The notes: generated by a model not told the origin, from the letters alone. Positions 1 to 9,035 are shown, numbered from the stretch's first letter. The stretch: 64,000 bases of DNA from Amycolatopsis aidingensis (GCF_018885265.1 NZ_CP076538.1:4252001-4316000), one strand, 5' to 3'. A program made the numbers and translations.

Positions 1-611
1 GACACGAAGAACGAGGCCACCGAGCCCACCGAGGTCAGGTCACCGCCGCTGTCCCGCAGCCTGCGCAGCCCGCGCAGGTAGGCTTCGGCGGCGGCGCGAT
101 GCCGCGACAGCGAGAACAGCAGCGTGACGTTGACCGGGATCCCGTTCGCGATGGCTTCCTCGATCGCGGGCAGGCCCTCCTCGGTTCCCGGGATCTTGAC
201 GAACAGGTTCGGCCGGTCGATCAGGCGGTGCAGGTGGACCGCCTCGTCGATGGAGGCCTGGGTGTCGTAGGCCAGCCGCGGGTCCGCCTCCAGCGAAACC
301 CAGCCCTGGTAGTCCGCACCGCCGCGGTCGAACGCGGGCCGCAGCAGCTCGCATGCCTCGCGGATATCCTGCTGGGCCAGGGCGAGGAAGGCGTCCTTCG
401 GCTTGCTGCCTGCCTCGATCAGCTCGCGCAGCTGATCGTCATAGGCCTCGGCGTCCGCGATGGCCTTCTTGAAGGTGGTCGGGTTGGACGTCACCCCGGT
501 GACACCGGCCTCGACCAGCTCGGCCAGCTCGCCGGTGCGCAGCATGGGGCGGGAAAGGTAGTCCACCCACACGCTCTGCCCCCGTTCGGAGAGTTCTCGC
601 AGGGAAGCCAT
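1..611 (-). CDS. tal: Transaldolase, N-terminal part (runs off the window)
   Basis: Transaldolase transfers a dihydroxyacetone unit between sugar phosphates in the non-oxidative pentose phosphate pathway, in the cytoplasm. The reverse strand reads MASLRELSERGQSVWVDYLS from the ATG at 611; it then contains GVTSNPTTFKKAI and a FVKIPGTEEGLPAIEEAI segment holding the Schiff-base lysine region of actinobacterial transaldolases. The frame stays open to base 1, so about 203 residues are present and the C-terminus lies outside the window. The next gene on this strand is ku, 90 bases upstream. The family is clear; only the downstream neighbours are unknown. Confidence 0.93.
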   Translation of the reverse strand, partial: MASLRELSERGQSVWVDYLSRPMLRTGELAELVEAGVTGVTSNPTTFKKAIADAEAYDDQLRELIEAGSKPKDAFLALAQQDIREACELLRPAFDRGGADYQGWVSLEADPRLAYDTQASIDEAVHLHRLIDRPNLFVKIPGTEEGLPAIEEAIANGIPVNVTLLFSLSRHRAAAEAYLRGLRRLRDSGGDLTSVGSVASFFV

Positions 612-701
612 GATCACCTCGCAGCGTGGCGCCTTCATGCGGTCCCGCCTCAGCTACCCGTCCCGCACGCCGTCCAAACGGCACCGGGCGTTGGCGAAGG
701 C

Positions 702-1637
702 TCACGAGGCCCGCCTGCCGCCGGTGCGTGCCGCGGAGATCGCCTCCACAAGCTCCTCGCGGTTCATCTTCGAGCGGCCGCTGATCCCGAGCTCGCGGGC
801 GATCCGGGTCAGTTCGGACTTGTTCGTCTCGGCCAGGTCCGGCCCGGTGTCCCCGCGCTGCCGGTGCCGCCGCACGCTGGCGGACAGCGCCTCGGCGAGG
901 TCCACGACATTGGTCGGCTCGGGCGCCTCGGCGGCCGCCGCGACGGTGCGGCCCGCCTTCTTGTCCTCGATCAGCTGCCGCACGCGTTCGGTATGAGTGT
1001 CCGGGTAGTCCTCCGGCCGCCACCGGGTGCTCATCGACTCGATCAGGTCGACGGCCATGTCCCGTTCCTTCCGGCCGACCTCGGGCAGTTCGGGAAGGCC
1101 ACCGAGCTCGGTCTCCGGATCGCGGACGTCCTCGGCGAACAGCAGGGTGTCCATGGTGAGCAGATCCGCACCAGCCCGGATCAGCGCGATATGTTCCCTG
1201 CCGCGCATGACGAAGGACGCGATCGCCCCGCGCCCGGTCTCGGCCATCGCCGCGGCCAGCACCGCGTAGGGACGCGCGAACTCGGCCTCGCCGGGCGCGA
1301 GCCAGTAGCTCTTCTGGAAGAAGACCGGGTCGATCTCGGCCGGATCGACGAAGGACTGGATGTCGATGGTGCGCGAGCGGCCCGGCGCGATCTCCGCCAG
1401 TTCGGACTGCTCTAGCTGGACATACTCGCCGCCGCCAAGGTCGTAACCCTGCACCAGGTCCCGGTGGTCCACCTCCTCCCCGGTTCGCTCGTTGACCCGG
1501 CGGTAGCGCACCCGGTCCGAGGTACCGCGCTGGAACTGCCGGAAGTGGATGGTGTGGTCCCCGGTGGCGCTGAAAACCTGCACCGGAACGGTCACCAGGC
1601 CGAAGTTCAGCGTTCCCTTCCAGATCGGCCTCGCCAT
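702..1637 (-). CDS. ku: Ku protein, NHEJ DNA-end binding
   Basis: Bacterial Ku forms a ring homodimer that threads onto double-strand DNA ends and recruits a ligase for non-homologous end joining. The 311-residue protein begins MARPIWKGTLNFGLVTVPVQ, the typical family start, and carries the Ku core to about residue 260. The last 35 residues (NKSELTRIARELGISGRSKM) form a SAP/HeH-like DNA-binding tail found in many actinobacterial Ku proteins. The ATG at 1637 was chosen over an upstream in-frame start because GAGGGAG lies just before it and homology starts there. Partner enzymes (LigC and a LigD-type polymerase) are about 55-60 kb away in this window rather than adjacent. Confidence 0.96.
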   Translation of the reverse strand: MARPIWKGTLNFGLVTVPVQVFSATGDHTIHFRQFQRGTSDRVRYRRVNERTGEEVDHRDLVQGYDLGGGEYVQLEQSELAEIAPGRSRTIDIQSFVDPAEIDPVFFQKSYWLAPGEAEFARPYAVLAAAMAETGRGAIASFVMRGREHIALIRAGADLLTMDTLLFAEDVRDPETELGGLPELPEVGRKERDMAVDLIESMSTRWRPEDYPDTHTERVRQLIEDKKAGRTVAAAAEAPEPTNVVDLAEALSASVRRHRQRGDTGPDLAETNKSELTRIARELGISGRSKMNREELVEAISAARTGGRRAS

Positions 1638-1849
1638 GCTCACTCCCTCACCTTTGTGGACGACTCCACCGGCTGCTGGCTGAACCGGCGGAACCTGAGC
1701 TCCCGCCACTCCCGGGCGCGGCGACAGCCTGTGGCAGGGATGCCCCACTCCCGGCCCGCCCAATCTTCCGGCTCCGGCATTCGGCCAGCACGGGTGTGAC
1801 CATCACCCGGTCCGGGCATTCCGACGGCAGGGAGGAGGTGACCTGCCGG

Positions 1850-2761
1850 ATGTCGGAGGCTTCGGAAGTCGCCGAGTGGAAGAAGCTGGCGACCGGGCTG
1901 GCGGACATGGCGAGGGACCTGCTCGCGCAGGAATCGGTGCAGAACACCCTGGACCGCATCGTCGGCCACGCGGTGGACCTGGTGGACGGCTGTGACGCCG
2001 CGGGAATCCTGGTGCTGCGCGGCGGCAAGGTGCAGACGATGGCTGCCACGGACAACGTGGCCAGGGCCTCCGATCACAAGCAGGCACAGCTGCGGTCGGG
2101 ACCGTGCTTCGACGCCGCCTACCACAAGCAGCAGGTGTACCGGCTCGCCGATCTGACCACCGCCGAGCACCGGTGGCCGGATTACGCGTCCTGGGCACGT
2201 GAGCTGGGTGTCGGCAGCATGATGGGTTTCCTGCTCTACACCGCGGGTGAGGACGACCTGGGGGCGTTGAACCTGTACTCCAAGCGGCCGGACGCTTTCG
2301 GCGACCGTTCCGAGCAGGCGGGCTGGATCCTGGCATCCCATGCCGCGGTCGCGCTGTCCAGCGCTCACACCACCGCCCAGCTGCACGAGGCGATCGGGTC
2401 GCGGCAGGACGTCGGTGCGGCCATCGGCATCCTGATGGAGCGGTACCGGCTCGACGAGCGGGCCGCCTTCGACCTGCTGGCCAGGTTGTCGCAGCACCAC
2501 AACATCAAGCTTGTGCGCTCGCCAGGACCATCAACACCACCGGTGAGCTCCCGGGGAGCGGGCCACCGCCCGCGCGGCGCACCTAGGGTTGCCGATCCAG
2601 CTGCCTCGGGGCGGACAGGGCGGCCATCGCGTCGGCGAGGCAGCCGTAGGTCACCAGCAGGTCCAGGGCACCGGTCACCTCCAGCGCCCGCCACACCGGC
2701 CGGGTGGCCACCACCAGACCCAGCTGCCGGTGCGCGGCGCGTGCCTCCTGCGCGGCTGTGA
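1850..2761 (+). CDS. GAF-ANTAR regulator, ANTAR domain broken by a frameshift
   Basis: GAF-ANTAR proteins sense a signal through GAF and bind tandem hairpins in RNA through ANTAR, usually giving antitermination. A strong GGAGGAGGTG precedes the ATG at 1850. GAF spans about residues 15-165; ANTAR starts at about 190 (QDVGAAIGILMERYRLDERA). After HHNIKL (codon ending 2512) the frame leaves the family pattern and runs as Arg/Pro-rich sequence antisense to the next gene. The +2 frame from 2515 gives ALARTINTTGELPGSG and stops at 2586, which is the expected ANTAR ending. A small deletion near 2512 therefore probably broke a gene that used to end at 2586. The open frame as sequenced ends at 2761. 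Confidence 0.72.
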   Translation: MSEASEVAEWKKLATGLADMARDLLAQESVQNTLDRIVGHAVDLVDGCDAAGILVLRGGKVQTMAATDNVARASDHKQAQLRSGPCFDAAYHKQQVYRLADLTTAEHRWPDYASWARELGVGSMMGFLLYTAGEDDLGALNLYSKRPDAFGDRSEQAGWILASHAAVALSSAHTTAQLHEAIGSRQDVGAAIGILMERYRLDERAAFDLLARLSQHHNIKLVRSPGPSTPPVSSRGAGHRPRGAPRVADPAASGRTGRPSRRRGSRRSPAGPGHRSPPAPATPAGWPPPDPAAGARRVPPARL

Positions 2762-2975
2762 CCAGTGCGCGCACGCCCGCGAAGCCCAGGAAATCCACCC
2801 GGGTCAGGTCCACCAGCACCTGGGCGGTCCGCCGCCGCTCCATCGCACGCAGCGCATCGCGCAGCAGGGCCACGGAGTACAGGTCGACCTCACCCGCCGC
2901 CGCGCACACCTCCACATCCGCACGATGCTGCACGCAGCGCACGGTCAGACAACGGATGCGTTCGGGAGAATCCAT
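2583..2975 (-). CDS. STAS-domain anti-sigma factor antagonist-like protein
   Basis: Single STAS domain of 130 residues, resembling SpoIIAA/RsbV-type antagonists that bind anti-sigma kinases and so free a stress sigma factor. The sequence shows the family pattern: GEVDLYSVALLRDAL, then VDLTRVDFLGFAGVRAL. At the usual phospho-acceptor Ser/Thr the residue is in LGFAG, so the canonical serine appears to be replaced and phospho-control may be absent. No RsbW-like kinase gene is adjacent. A second STAS protein lies at 8191. The regulatory partner is unknown; the fold assignment is firm. Confidence 0.85.
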   Translation of the reverse strand: MDSPERIRCLTVRCVQHRADVEVCAAAGEVDLYSVALLRDALRAMERRRTAQVLVDLTRVDFLGFAGVRALVTAAQEARAAHRQLGLVVATRPVWRALEVTGALDLLVTYGCLADAMAALSAPRQLDRQP

Positions 2976-3164
2976 TGATCATGCCTTCCTGGCAGTCAAT
3001 GGCGAGATGCCGGCGGCACGCGGTCTGAACCGGACGATCGCTCTCGCACTCGGGCAGGTAATCCAGCTTGGGTTCAACCGGCACCATCCACGGTAGCCCT
3101 CGCCACCCCCTTTTGGCCAACCTGCATACCTGCCGGCCGCCGGCGGAAGCACGTACCGCTTCCC

Positions 3165-3198
3165 GCTGCTCAGTGGCGCGCGCTGCTCAGTGGCGCGC
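3165..3198. repeat. 17-bp perfect tandem duplication
   Basis: The unit GCTGCTCAGTGGCGCGC occurs twice head to tail at 3165-3181 and 3182-3198. It covers the stop codon of the small gene at 3187-3432, so the second copy supplies the present C-terminus. It looks like a recent slippage event. Confidence 0.85.
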
Positions 3199-3432
3199 GC
3201 GGCGCAGCAGCCGCGCGATGCGCAGGGGTGCGAGCCCGAACAGCGGGGCACGGCGGCCGAGATCGGCCCGGTCCTCGCGGTCGAAGGCGGCGGCGAACCG
3301 CCGCGCGTCGTCCACGCTGGAGTAAGTCTTCCTGCCTCCCGCGCCGCAGCCGCGCCGGCAGGTCCAGATCATGGTCGGCCCTTCCGCGTGGAAGCGGAAC
3401 CGGTGACCGAGCAGGCCGCAGCGCATCATCAC
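3187..3432 (-). CDS. Small conserved actinobacterial protein, Cys-containing
   Basis: An 81-residue protein of unknown function. It has RCGLLGHRFRFHAEG, then WTCRRGCGAGG and AFDREDRADLGRRAPL, a layout I recognise from short uncharacterised actinobacterial proteins. The three Cys/Gly-rich positions suggest a small metal site but only two are close together. The exact start is ambiguous among three consecutive ATG codons; no strong ribosome-binding site precedes them. A σB-type promoter match ends a few bases upstream, which would place it among the stress genes here. Confidence 0.6.
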   Translation of the reverse strand: MMMRCGLLGHRFRFHAEGPTMIWTCRRGCGAGGRKTYSSVDDARRFAAAFDREDRADLGRRAPLFGLAPLRIARLLRRARH

Positions 3433-3440
3433 GCGCGCGG

Positions 3441-3466
3441 TTACCCCGGATCGCCCACGGCTAACC
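3441..3466 (-). promoter_or_regulatory. Candidate σB-type promoter for the small gene at 3432
   Basis: On the reverse strand GGTT (3466-3463), a 16-base spacer and GGGTAA (3446-3441) match the actinobacterial σB pattern GTTT-N14-16-GGGTA. It lies immediately before the small gene's start, implying a very short leader. Confidence 0.45.
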
Positions 3467-3477
3467 GCCCACCCGGG

Positions 3478-5259
3478 TCACGGCGGCCCGTAGGTGCTCC
3501 TGCTCACCCGCGCGATCCGGCCCTCCTTGACGGCGGCGCGCAGGGCGGTGGCGAACCGGCCTGGGCCCCAGTGCCGCGCCCCGACGACCCGGGCGAGCTC
3601 GGTCCGGCTGGTGCGCCCGTGTTCCTCCAGCGCGCCGGCGAGGGCCTCGATCTCGCGTTCCCGCGCCTCCACCGCGGCCAGTTCGCGGCCGTCCTCGAGG
3701 CCGAGCCCCCAGGAACCGGGCAGCGAACCGGGACCCAGCCGGAACCGCCGCGGCCCGGCAGCCTGCCGCAGCGGTTGCGGCTGCCGCTGTTCGTCGCGGG
3801 TGCCGGACTCCTCAGCCTCCTCGGCGGTCAGCGGCTTGGCGATGTCCTCGAGGGATGCGCGCTCGGCCCGGACGCCGAAGACCAGCTCGGCCACCCCGCC
3901 GAGGGCCATCACGGCGGCCGAGACGCCGAACCCGATCGCCACCAGCGGCCGCTCCCCGGAGCCGATCAGCTGGCCGAACAGCAGCGGCCCGACGATTCCG
4001 CCGAGCCCGGTGCCCACCGCGTAGAAGAACGCGATCGCCAGTGCCCTGGTCTCCATCGGGAAGATCTCGCTGACCGTCAGGTAGGCCGCGCTCGCCCCGG
4101 CGGAAGCCAGGAAGAAGGTCAGCATCACGAACGCCAGCAGCGCCCACGGGCCGCCGGTGCCGGTGAGGAAGAACCAGGTCAACGGCACCACCATGAGCGC
4201 GGAGCCGAGATAGGCCCCGCTGATCATCGGCCGTCGCCCGACCGTGTCGAACAATCGGCCGAGGGTGACCGGACCCAGGAAGTTTCCGATGGCGTAGCAG
4301 ATCACGAACACCGGCACCAGGCCGGAGGCCACCCCGTAGTAGGTGCCGAACAGGGTGCCCAGGTTGAAGGTGATCCCGTTGTAGATGAACGCCTGCCCGA
4401 CGAACAGCGCGATCCCGAGCACGGTGCGTTTGGGATAGACCTTGAACGCCGTCCTGGCGATGGTGCGGAAGGGGATGCTGCGGCGCTGCCGCACAGTGAT
4501 GGAGGTGTCCGGTTCCGCCAGCGAGGTACCGGCCTCCTGCCGGACGTTCTCCTCGATCCCGGCCACGATCCGCTCGGCCTCCTCCTGCCTGCCGTGGATG
4601 AACAGCCAGCGCGGGCTCTCCGGGACGTTGCGCCGGACCAGCAGGATGACCAGGCCGAGCAGCGCACCCATGCCGAAGGCCAGCCGCCAGCCAAGGTCGG
4701 CGGGGAAGAGGCCGCGGTCCAGGAACAGGATGGCCAGTGCCGCGCCGATCGCCGCACCCGCCCAGTAGGTCCCGTTGATCACCAGGTCGACCCGGCCGCG
4801 TACCCGCGCCGGGATCAGCTCGTCGATCGCGGAGTTGATCGCCGCGTACTCGCCCCCGATACCCATCCCGGTGACGAACCTGGCGAGGAAGAAGTACCAG
4901 GGCGCGAAGGCGAAGGCGGTCGCAACGGTCGCCCCCACGTACACCGCGAGCGTGGCGATGAACAGCTTCTTCCGCCCGAACCGGTCGGTGAGCTGCCCGA
5001 ACAGCAACGCGCCGAGGCAGGCGCCCGCGACGTAGCAGGCCGCGGCGATCCCGATATCGCCCGCGGTCAGCGCGATGCCGCTGTCGGGGTCGGTCAGCCG
5101 CGCGGCCACCGAGCCGACGATCGTCACCTCGAGGCCGTCCAAGATCCACACCGTGCCAAGGCCCACCAGCACCCGCCAGTGGAACCGCGACCACGGCAGC
5201 CGGTCCATGCGCGCGGGAATGCGGGTCTCGATTGTCGCGGTCGGTACGGATCGGCTCAT
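3478..5259 (-). CDS. MFS sugar/metabolite transporter with C-terminal winged-helix-like extension
   Basis: Twelve-helix major facilitator of the sugar-porter/metabolite:H+ symporter type. Visible signatures are GQLTDRFGRKK in the first cytoplasmic loop, FVTGMGIGGEYAAINS, PESPRWL after helix 6, and LFDTVGRRP in the second half. The transporter ends near residue 475. A charged linker and about 75 further residues (EREIEALAGALEEHG, ELARVVGARHWGPGRF, RVSRSTYGPP) look like a small winged-helix domain, unusual on a transporter. The ATG at 5259 was chosen because a σB promoter match ends at 5270; upstream in-frame codons precede that promoter. It is divergent from katE, with both promoters in a 110-base gap. 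The substrate cannot be told from sequence. Confidence 0.85.
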   Translation of the reverse strand: MSRSVPTATIETRIPARMDRLPWSRFHWRVLVGLGTVWILDGLEVTIVGSVAARLTDPDSGIALTAGDIGIAAACYVAGACLGALLFGQLTDRFGRKKLFIATLAVYVGATVATAFAFAPWYFFLARFVTGMGIGGEYAAINSAIDELIPARVRGRVDLVINGTYWAGAAIGAALAILFLDRGLFPADLGWRLAFGMGALLGLVILLVRRNVPESPRWLFIHGRQEEAERIVAGIEENVRQEAGTSLAEPDTSITVRQRRSIPFRTIARTAFKVYPKRTVLGIALFVGQAFIYNGITFNLGTLFGTYYGVASGLVPVFVICYAIGNFLGPVTLGRLFDTVGRRPMISGAYLGSALMVVPLTWFFLTGTGGPWALLAFVMLTFFLASAGASAAYLTVSEIFPMETRALAIAFFYAVGTGLGGIVGPLLFGQLIGSGERPLVAIGFGVSAAVMALGGVAELVFGVRAERASLEDIAKPLTAEEAEESGTRDEQRQPQPLRQAAGPRRFRLGPGSLPGSWGLGLEDGRELAAVEAREREIEALAGALEEHGRTSRTELARVVGARHWGPGRFATALRAAVKEGRIARVSRSTYGPP

Positions 5260-5269
5260 GTGCTGAGCG

Positions 5270-5294
5270 CTACCCGCCACGGCGTGCCGGAAAC
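5270..5294 (-). promoter_or_regulatory. σB-type promoter driving the MFS gene
   Basis: Reverse strand: GTTT (5294-5291), 15-base spacer, GGGTAG (5275-5270). It fits the actinobacterial σB consensus and sits about 10 bases before the ATG at 5259, so the transcript would be nearly leaderless. Confidence 0.6.
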
Positions 5295-5301
5295 ATCCCC
5301 T

Positions 5302-5327
5302 GGTTTGGCCCGCCCCGGCACGGGTAG
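5302..5327 (+). promoter_or_regulatory. σB-type promoter driving katE
   Basis: GGTTT at 5302-5306, 15-base spacer, GGGTAG at 5322-5327, back to back with the MFS promoter. The start of katE at 5370 follows with a GAAAGGCGG ribosome-binding site. General-stress control of a large catalase is common. Confidence 0.65.
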
Positions 5328-5369
5328 CCCGGACGAGAACCACCACCACGTTCGAAAGGCGGCGGCACC

Positions 5370-7478
5370 GTGGCCAACTCCCGAACCGGCGACGCCAAGG
5401 ACGAGCAGCTCGACCGCGCCCGAGTCGATCAGGAGGGCAGCCGGCTGACCACGCAGCAGGGCGTGCGGGTCGACCACACCGATGATTCGCTCACCGTGGG
5501 GGCACGGGGTCCGACCCTGCTCGAGGACTTCCACGCCCGCGAGAAGATCACCCATTTCGACCACGAACGGATCCCGGAGCGCGTGGTGCACGCCCGCGGC
5601 GCGGGCGCCTACGGCCGGTTCCGGCCCTACGACGGTTTCCTCGCCGACTACACCGCCGCAGAGTTCCTGAGCAACCCCGAGGAGGAGATCCCGGTGTTCG
5701 TCCGGTTCTCCACGGTCGCGGGTTCGCGTGGATCGGCGGACACCGTGCGGGACGTGCGCGGGTTCGCCACCAAGTTCTACACCCGGCAGGGCAACTACGA
5801 CCTGGTCGGGAACAACATGCCGGTGTTCTTCATCCAGGACGGCATCAAGTTCCCCGACTTCGTGCACGCGGTGAAGCCGGAACCGCCGAACGAGATCCCG
5901 CAGGCACAGTCGGCGCACGACACCTTCTGGGACTTCGTGTCCCTGCAGCCGGAGTCGTTACACATGGTGATGTGGCTGATGTCCGACCGCGCCTTGCCAC
6001 GCAGCTACCGGATGATGCAGGGCTTCGGGGTACACACCTTCCGGCTGGTCAACGCCGAGGGCGAGGGGACGTTCGTCAAGTTCCACTGGAAGCCCGTACT
6101 GGGCACCCACTCGCTGGTCTGGGACGAGACGCAGAAGATCGCGGGCAAGGACCCGGACTTCAACCGCCGCGACCTGTGGGACAGCATCGAGGCCGGGCAG
6201 CACCCGGAGTACGAGCTCGGGGTGCAGCTGGTGGACGAGGCCGACGAGTTCGCCTTCGACTTCGACCTGCTGGACCCGACCAAGATCATCCCGGAGGAGC
6301 AGGTACCGGTACGGCCGGTCGGCAGGATGGTGCTCGATCGCAACCCGGACAACTTCTTCGCCGAGACCGAGCAGATCGCGTTCCACACCGCCAACGTGGT
6401 GCCCGGGATCGACTTCACCAACGACCCACTGCTGCAGGCCCGCAACTTCTCCTACCTGGACACCCAGCTGATCCGGCTCGGCGGGCCGAACTTCGCCCAG
6501 CTACCGGTCAACCGGCCGATCGCTCCCGTGCACACCAACCAGCGTGACGGCTACGGGCAGCAAGACATCCACAAGGGACAGACGAGCTACTTCAAGAACA
6601 GCCTGGGTGGTGGTTGCCCGGCGCTGGCCGAGTCCGGGGCCTTCCGGCATTACACCGAACGGGTGGACGGGCACAAGATCCGGGAGCGCAGCGAAAGCTT
6701 CACCGACCACTACAGCCAGGCAAGGCTCTTCTGGAACAGCATGTCCGAGGTGGAGGCCGAGCATATCGTCGCGGCCTACCGCTTCGAGCTCGGCAAGGTG
6801 GTGGACAAGGAAGTCAGGGCCCGCACCGTGGCCCAGCTCAACAACATCGACCACGACCTCGCACGCAGGGTCGCCGAGGGTGTCGGGGTCACCGCCCCGG
6901 CGCCGAGCGAACAGCAGGGGCACCAGCGGTCCTCCCCCGCGCTGTCCCAGCTGAACGCGCCGATGGACACGATCACGACCCGCAGGATCGCCGTACTGGC
7001 CGCCGACGGGGTGGACGCCACCGGGGTGCGCAGGCTGGCAGGCGCGCTGCGCGAGCAGGGCGCCGTCGTGGAGGTGCTGGCACCGACCGAGGGCGAGCTC
7101 AGCGCGGGCCACGGCGAGCCGATCACCGCCGACCGGGCGATCAACACGATGGCCTCGGTACTGTACGACGCGGTGGTGGCGCCCTGTGGCCCGGACAGCG
7201 CGGCCACCCTGTCCACCGACGGCTACGCGGTGCACTTCATCGCCGAGGCCTACAAGCACGCCAAGCCAGTCGCCGGGTTCGGCTCCGGCATCGACCTGCT
7301 GCGCAGGGCCGGGGTCACGGACGGTCTGGCCGACGGCCCACGGGTGCGGACCGAGCACGGGGTGGTCACCTCCACCGCCGCGGAGAACTCACTGCCCGAG
7401 GATTTCTTCGCCGCCTTCGCCGGTGAGCTCGCCAAGCACCGGATCTGGAGCAGGCGCACCGACAGCGTTCCCGCCTGA
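5370..7478 (+). CDS. katE: Large-subunit (clade 2) catalase KatE
   Basis: Monofunctional haem catalase, decomposing hydrogen peroxide to water and oxygen in the cytoplasm. At 702 residues it is the long HPII-like form. The catalytic His lies in [14 protein letters not shown] (about residue 72) and the proximal haem ligand Tyr in [15 protein letters not shown] (about 360). Residues from about 535 form the C-terminal flavodoxin/DJ-1-like domain ([19 protein letters not shown]), which is specific to clade 2. Translation starts at GTG 5370. A σB-type promoter precedes it, and neighbouring STAS and CBS genes fit a stress regulon. Confidence 0.97.
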   Translation: MANSRTGDAKDEQLDRARVDQEGSRLTTQQGVRVDHTDDSLTVGARGPTLLEDFHAREKITHFDHERIPERVVHARGAGAYGRFRPYDGFLADYTAAEFLSNPEEEIPVFVRFSTVAGSRGSADTVRDVRGFATKFYTRQGNYDLVGNNMPVFFIQDGIKFPDFVHAVKPEPPNEIPQAQSAHDTFWDFVSLQPESLHMVMWLMSDRALPRSYRMMQGFGVHTFRLVNAEGEGTFVKFHWKPVLGTHSLVWDETQKIAGKDPDFNRRDLWDSIEAGQHPEYELGVQLVDEADEFAFDFDLLDPTKIIPEEQVPVRPVGRMVLDRNPDNFFAETEQIAFHTANVVPGIDFTNDPLLQARNFSYLDTQLIRLGGPNFAQLPVNRPIAPVHTNQRDGYGQQDIHKGQTSYFKNSLGGGCPALAESGAFRHYTERVDGHKIRERSESFTDHYSQARLFWNSMSEVEAEHIVAAYRFELGKVVDKEVRARTVAQLNNIDHDLARRVAEGVGVTAPAPSEQQGHQRSSPALSQLNAPMDTITTRRIAVLAADGVDATGVRRLAGALREQGAVVEVLAPTEGELSAGHGEPITADRAINTMASVLYDAVVAPCGPDSAATLSTDGYAVHFIAEAYKHAKPVAGFGSGIDLLRRAGVTDGLADGPRVRTEHGVVTSTAAENSLPEDFFAAFAGELAKHRIWSRRTDSVPA

Positions 7479-7633
7479 TTCGCCCGGTTTCCGGTCACCC
7501 GCGGGCCGGAACGACCGAATCCACTGTGGACTGTTATCGGAGTGGTACCGATCTCGCCCTTGGCGGGGCAGGCGCTCCGTCGGATAATGATGGCGTCGGC
7601 TCTGTCTCGAGGACGAGAGGTGGAACGGCGGCG

Positions 7634-8020
7634 ATGTTCACCCACTCCGAGTGTGTCAGGCTCCTCGGCTCGCCTGAACGTGGTCGCCGTGCCATGGTGT
7701 CGATCGACGGGCGGGTCCCGATCAGCCTGGCCTGCGTCATTCTCGACAGCGGGGACCTGCTGATCCCGGCAGGGACCGACCGGGCGCTGGTCCGCAGTGC
7801 GGTCGGCCGCCCGGTGACGGTCGAGTTCGCCCAGCGCGATCGGCACGGCAACCTCAGCTGGATCGTCAACGGGGTCGGGCTGGCCCGCCCGATGCGGCAC
7901 CACGACCCGCCGATACCGCTGCCCCGCACCACCGTCACCGCGACCATGACCGCGCCCTTCGAGAACGGTATCCGGGTGAACATCGCCCGGTTCTCCGGCG
8001 ACTGGCAGGACCGCGGCTAG
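7634..8020 (+). CDS. Pyridoxamine 5-phosphate oxidase-like split-barrel protein
   Basis: A 128-residue protein of the flavin-binding split-barrel superfamily, common in actinobacteria as small redox or F420/FMN-binding proteins. It begins MFTHSECVRLLGSPERGR and contains RVPISLACVILDSGDLLIPA, typical of this fold. ATG 7634 was chosen because GAGAGGTGG precedes it; the open frame extends upstream without homology. The cofactor and substrate are not evident. It lies between katE and a STAS gene, both on the same strand, with a 155-base gap after katE. Confidence 0.7.
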   Translation: MFTHSECVRLLGSPERGRRAMVSIDGRVPISLACVILDSGDLLIPAGTDRALVRSAVGRPVTVEFAQRDRHGNLSWIVNGVGLARPMRHHDPPIPLPRTTVTATMTAPFENGIRVNIARFSGDWQDRG

Positions 8021-8190
8021 GGGCGCGGGCTGCGGCGCCGAGTTGCCGCGGCCGGCAGGTCACGCTACAGTAACGGAAGCGGTTGAGCCTCGAGCCGCGC
8101 ACTTCACTGTCCACATGCGGCAGAGTGCTGCGCGGGCTCCCGCGCGACTTTCTGGGGGCATTCTGCCGCCGACTTCCGGGAGGGAAGCCG

Positions 8191-8598
8191 ATGGCGAAGG
8201 AGAGTGCTGTAACCGGGCGGGCGGCACCGGGGCCGGGCTCCGGCGAGAACGACCTGGTCTGCGGTTGCCTGCGGGTCCGCCGAGGCCAATGCCGTGGCGT
8301 GGTGGTCTGCACCGTGATCGGCGAGGTGGACCTGGCCACCGCGCCCCTGCTGGACAAGGCGCTGGCCGTGGCCCCACCCGGGCTCATGCCACGCATCGTG
8401 GACCTGTCCTGCGTCGAGTTCCTCGGCCTCGCAGGTGCCCGGGTACTGCTGACCGGGTCGGAACGGGCCCGCGGGCGGTTGAGCCTGGTGGCCGCCAACC
8501 GCCCGGTGCTGCGGGTGCTGGACCTGACCGGGCTGGCCGGCAGGCTTGCGGTCTACCGGAACCTTGCCGAGGCCCTGGACGCAGCTTCGGACGGCTGA
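8191..8598 (+). CDS. STAS-domain anti-sigma antagonist-like protein
   Basis: A 135-residue single-STAS protein. GEVDLATAPLLDKAL and VDLSCVEFLGLAGARVLL give the fold. As in the STAS protein at 2583, the residue expected to be the phosphorylated Ser/Thr lies in LGLAG and is not Ser, so the usual kinase switch may be missing. ATG 8191 follows GGGAGGGAAG at good spacing. Neither gene has a kinase or sigma gene next to it. It probably feeds into a stress sigma network, but this is inferred from fold and neighbours only. Confidence 0.82.
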   Translation: MAKESAVTGRAAPGPGSGENDLVCGCLRVRRGQCRGVVVCTVIGEVDLATAPLLDKALAVAPPGLMPRIVDLSCVEFLGLAGARVLLTGSERARGRLSLVAANRPVLRVLDLTGLAGRLAVYRNLAEALDAASDG

Positions 8599-8615
8599 AC
8601 CGTGCCGCCATCCGG

Positions 8616-9035
8616 TCAGAAGTCCGAACTCAGCACCTCCGCCAGGTCGCCTGCCGTCCGGTCCGGCAGGGCACGGACGACATCGGCCAGCGCGATCATC
8701 CCCACCAGCCGGTCCCCGTCAATGACCGGGAGCCTGCGCACCTGGTGGCGGGTCATGGTGGCCAGCACCTCGTCGGCCGGATCGTCGGCCCCCACCGTGA
8801 CCGCCTCGTCCTGGTTCAGATCGCCCGCGGGAAAGCCACCGGCATCGCGCCCCTTGGCGATCACCTTGATCACAATGTCACGGTCGGTGACCACGCCCTT
8901 GATCTTGTCGTCCTTGCCGCAGATGGGCAGCGCGCCCACGCTCTGTTCGGCCATCAGCCGGGCGGCGTCGGCAGCGGTCTGGTCGGTCTTGACGACCTGC
9001 GGCCGTGGAGTCATCAGATCGCGTGCGATGGTCAT
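8616..9035 (-). CDS. CBS-pair domain protein
   Basis: A 139-residue protein made only of two CBS motifs: MTIARDLMTPRPQVVKTDQT to about residue 60, and the second near ATMTRHQVRRLPVIDGDRLVG. Stand-alone CBS pairs bind adenosyl nucleotides and act as energy or stress sensors; in mycobacteria such proteins are dormancy or hypoxia associated. ATG 9035 has a strong GGAGGAGG. A σB-like promoter is 33 bases upstream. It converges with the STAS gene, 17 bases apart. Confidence 0.9.
   Translation of the reverse strand: MTIARDLMTPRPQVVKTDQTAADAARLMAEQSVGALPICGKDDKIKGVVTDRDIVIKVIAKGRDAGGFPAGDLNQDEAVTVGADDPADEVLATMTRHQVRRLPVIDGDRLVGMIALADVVRALPDRTAGDLAEVLSSDF

Noticed and set aside
3190..5448. Long forward open frame opposite the MFS gene
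   Set aside because: Composition is Arg/Gly/Pro-rich shadow sequence with no motifs, and it crosses the divergent promoters.
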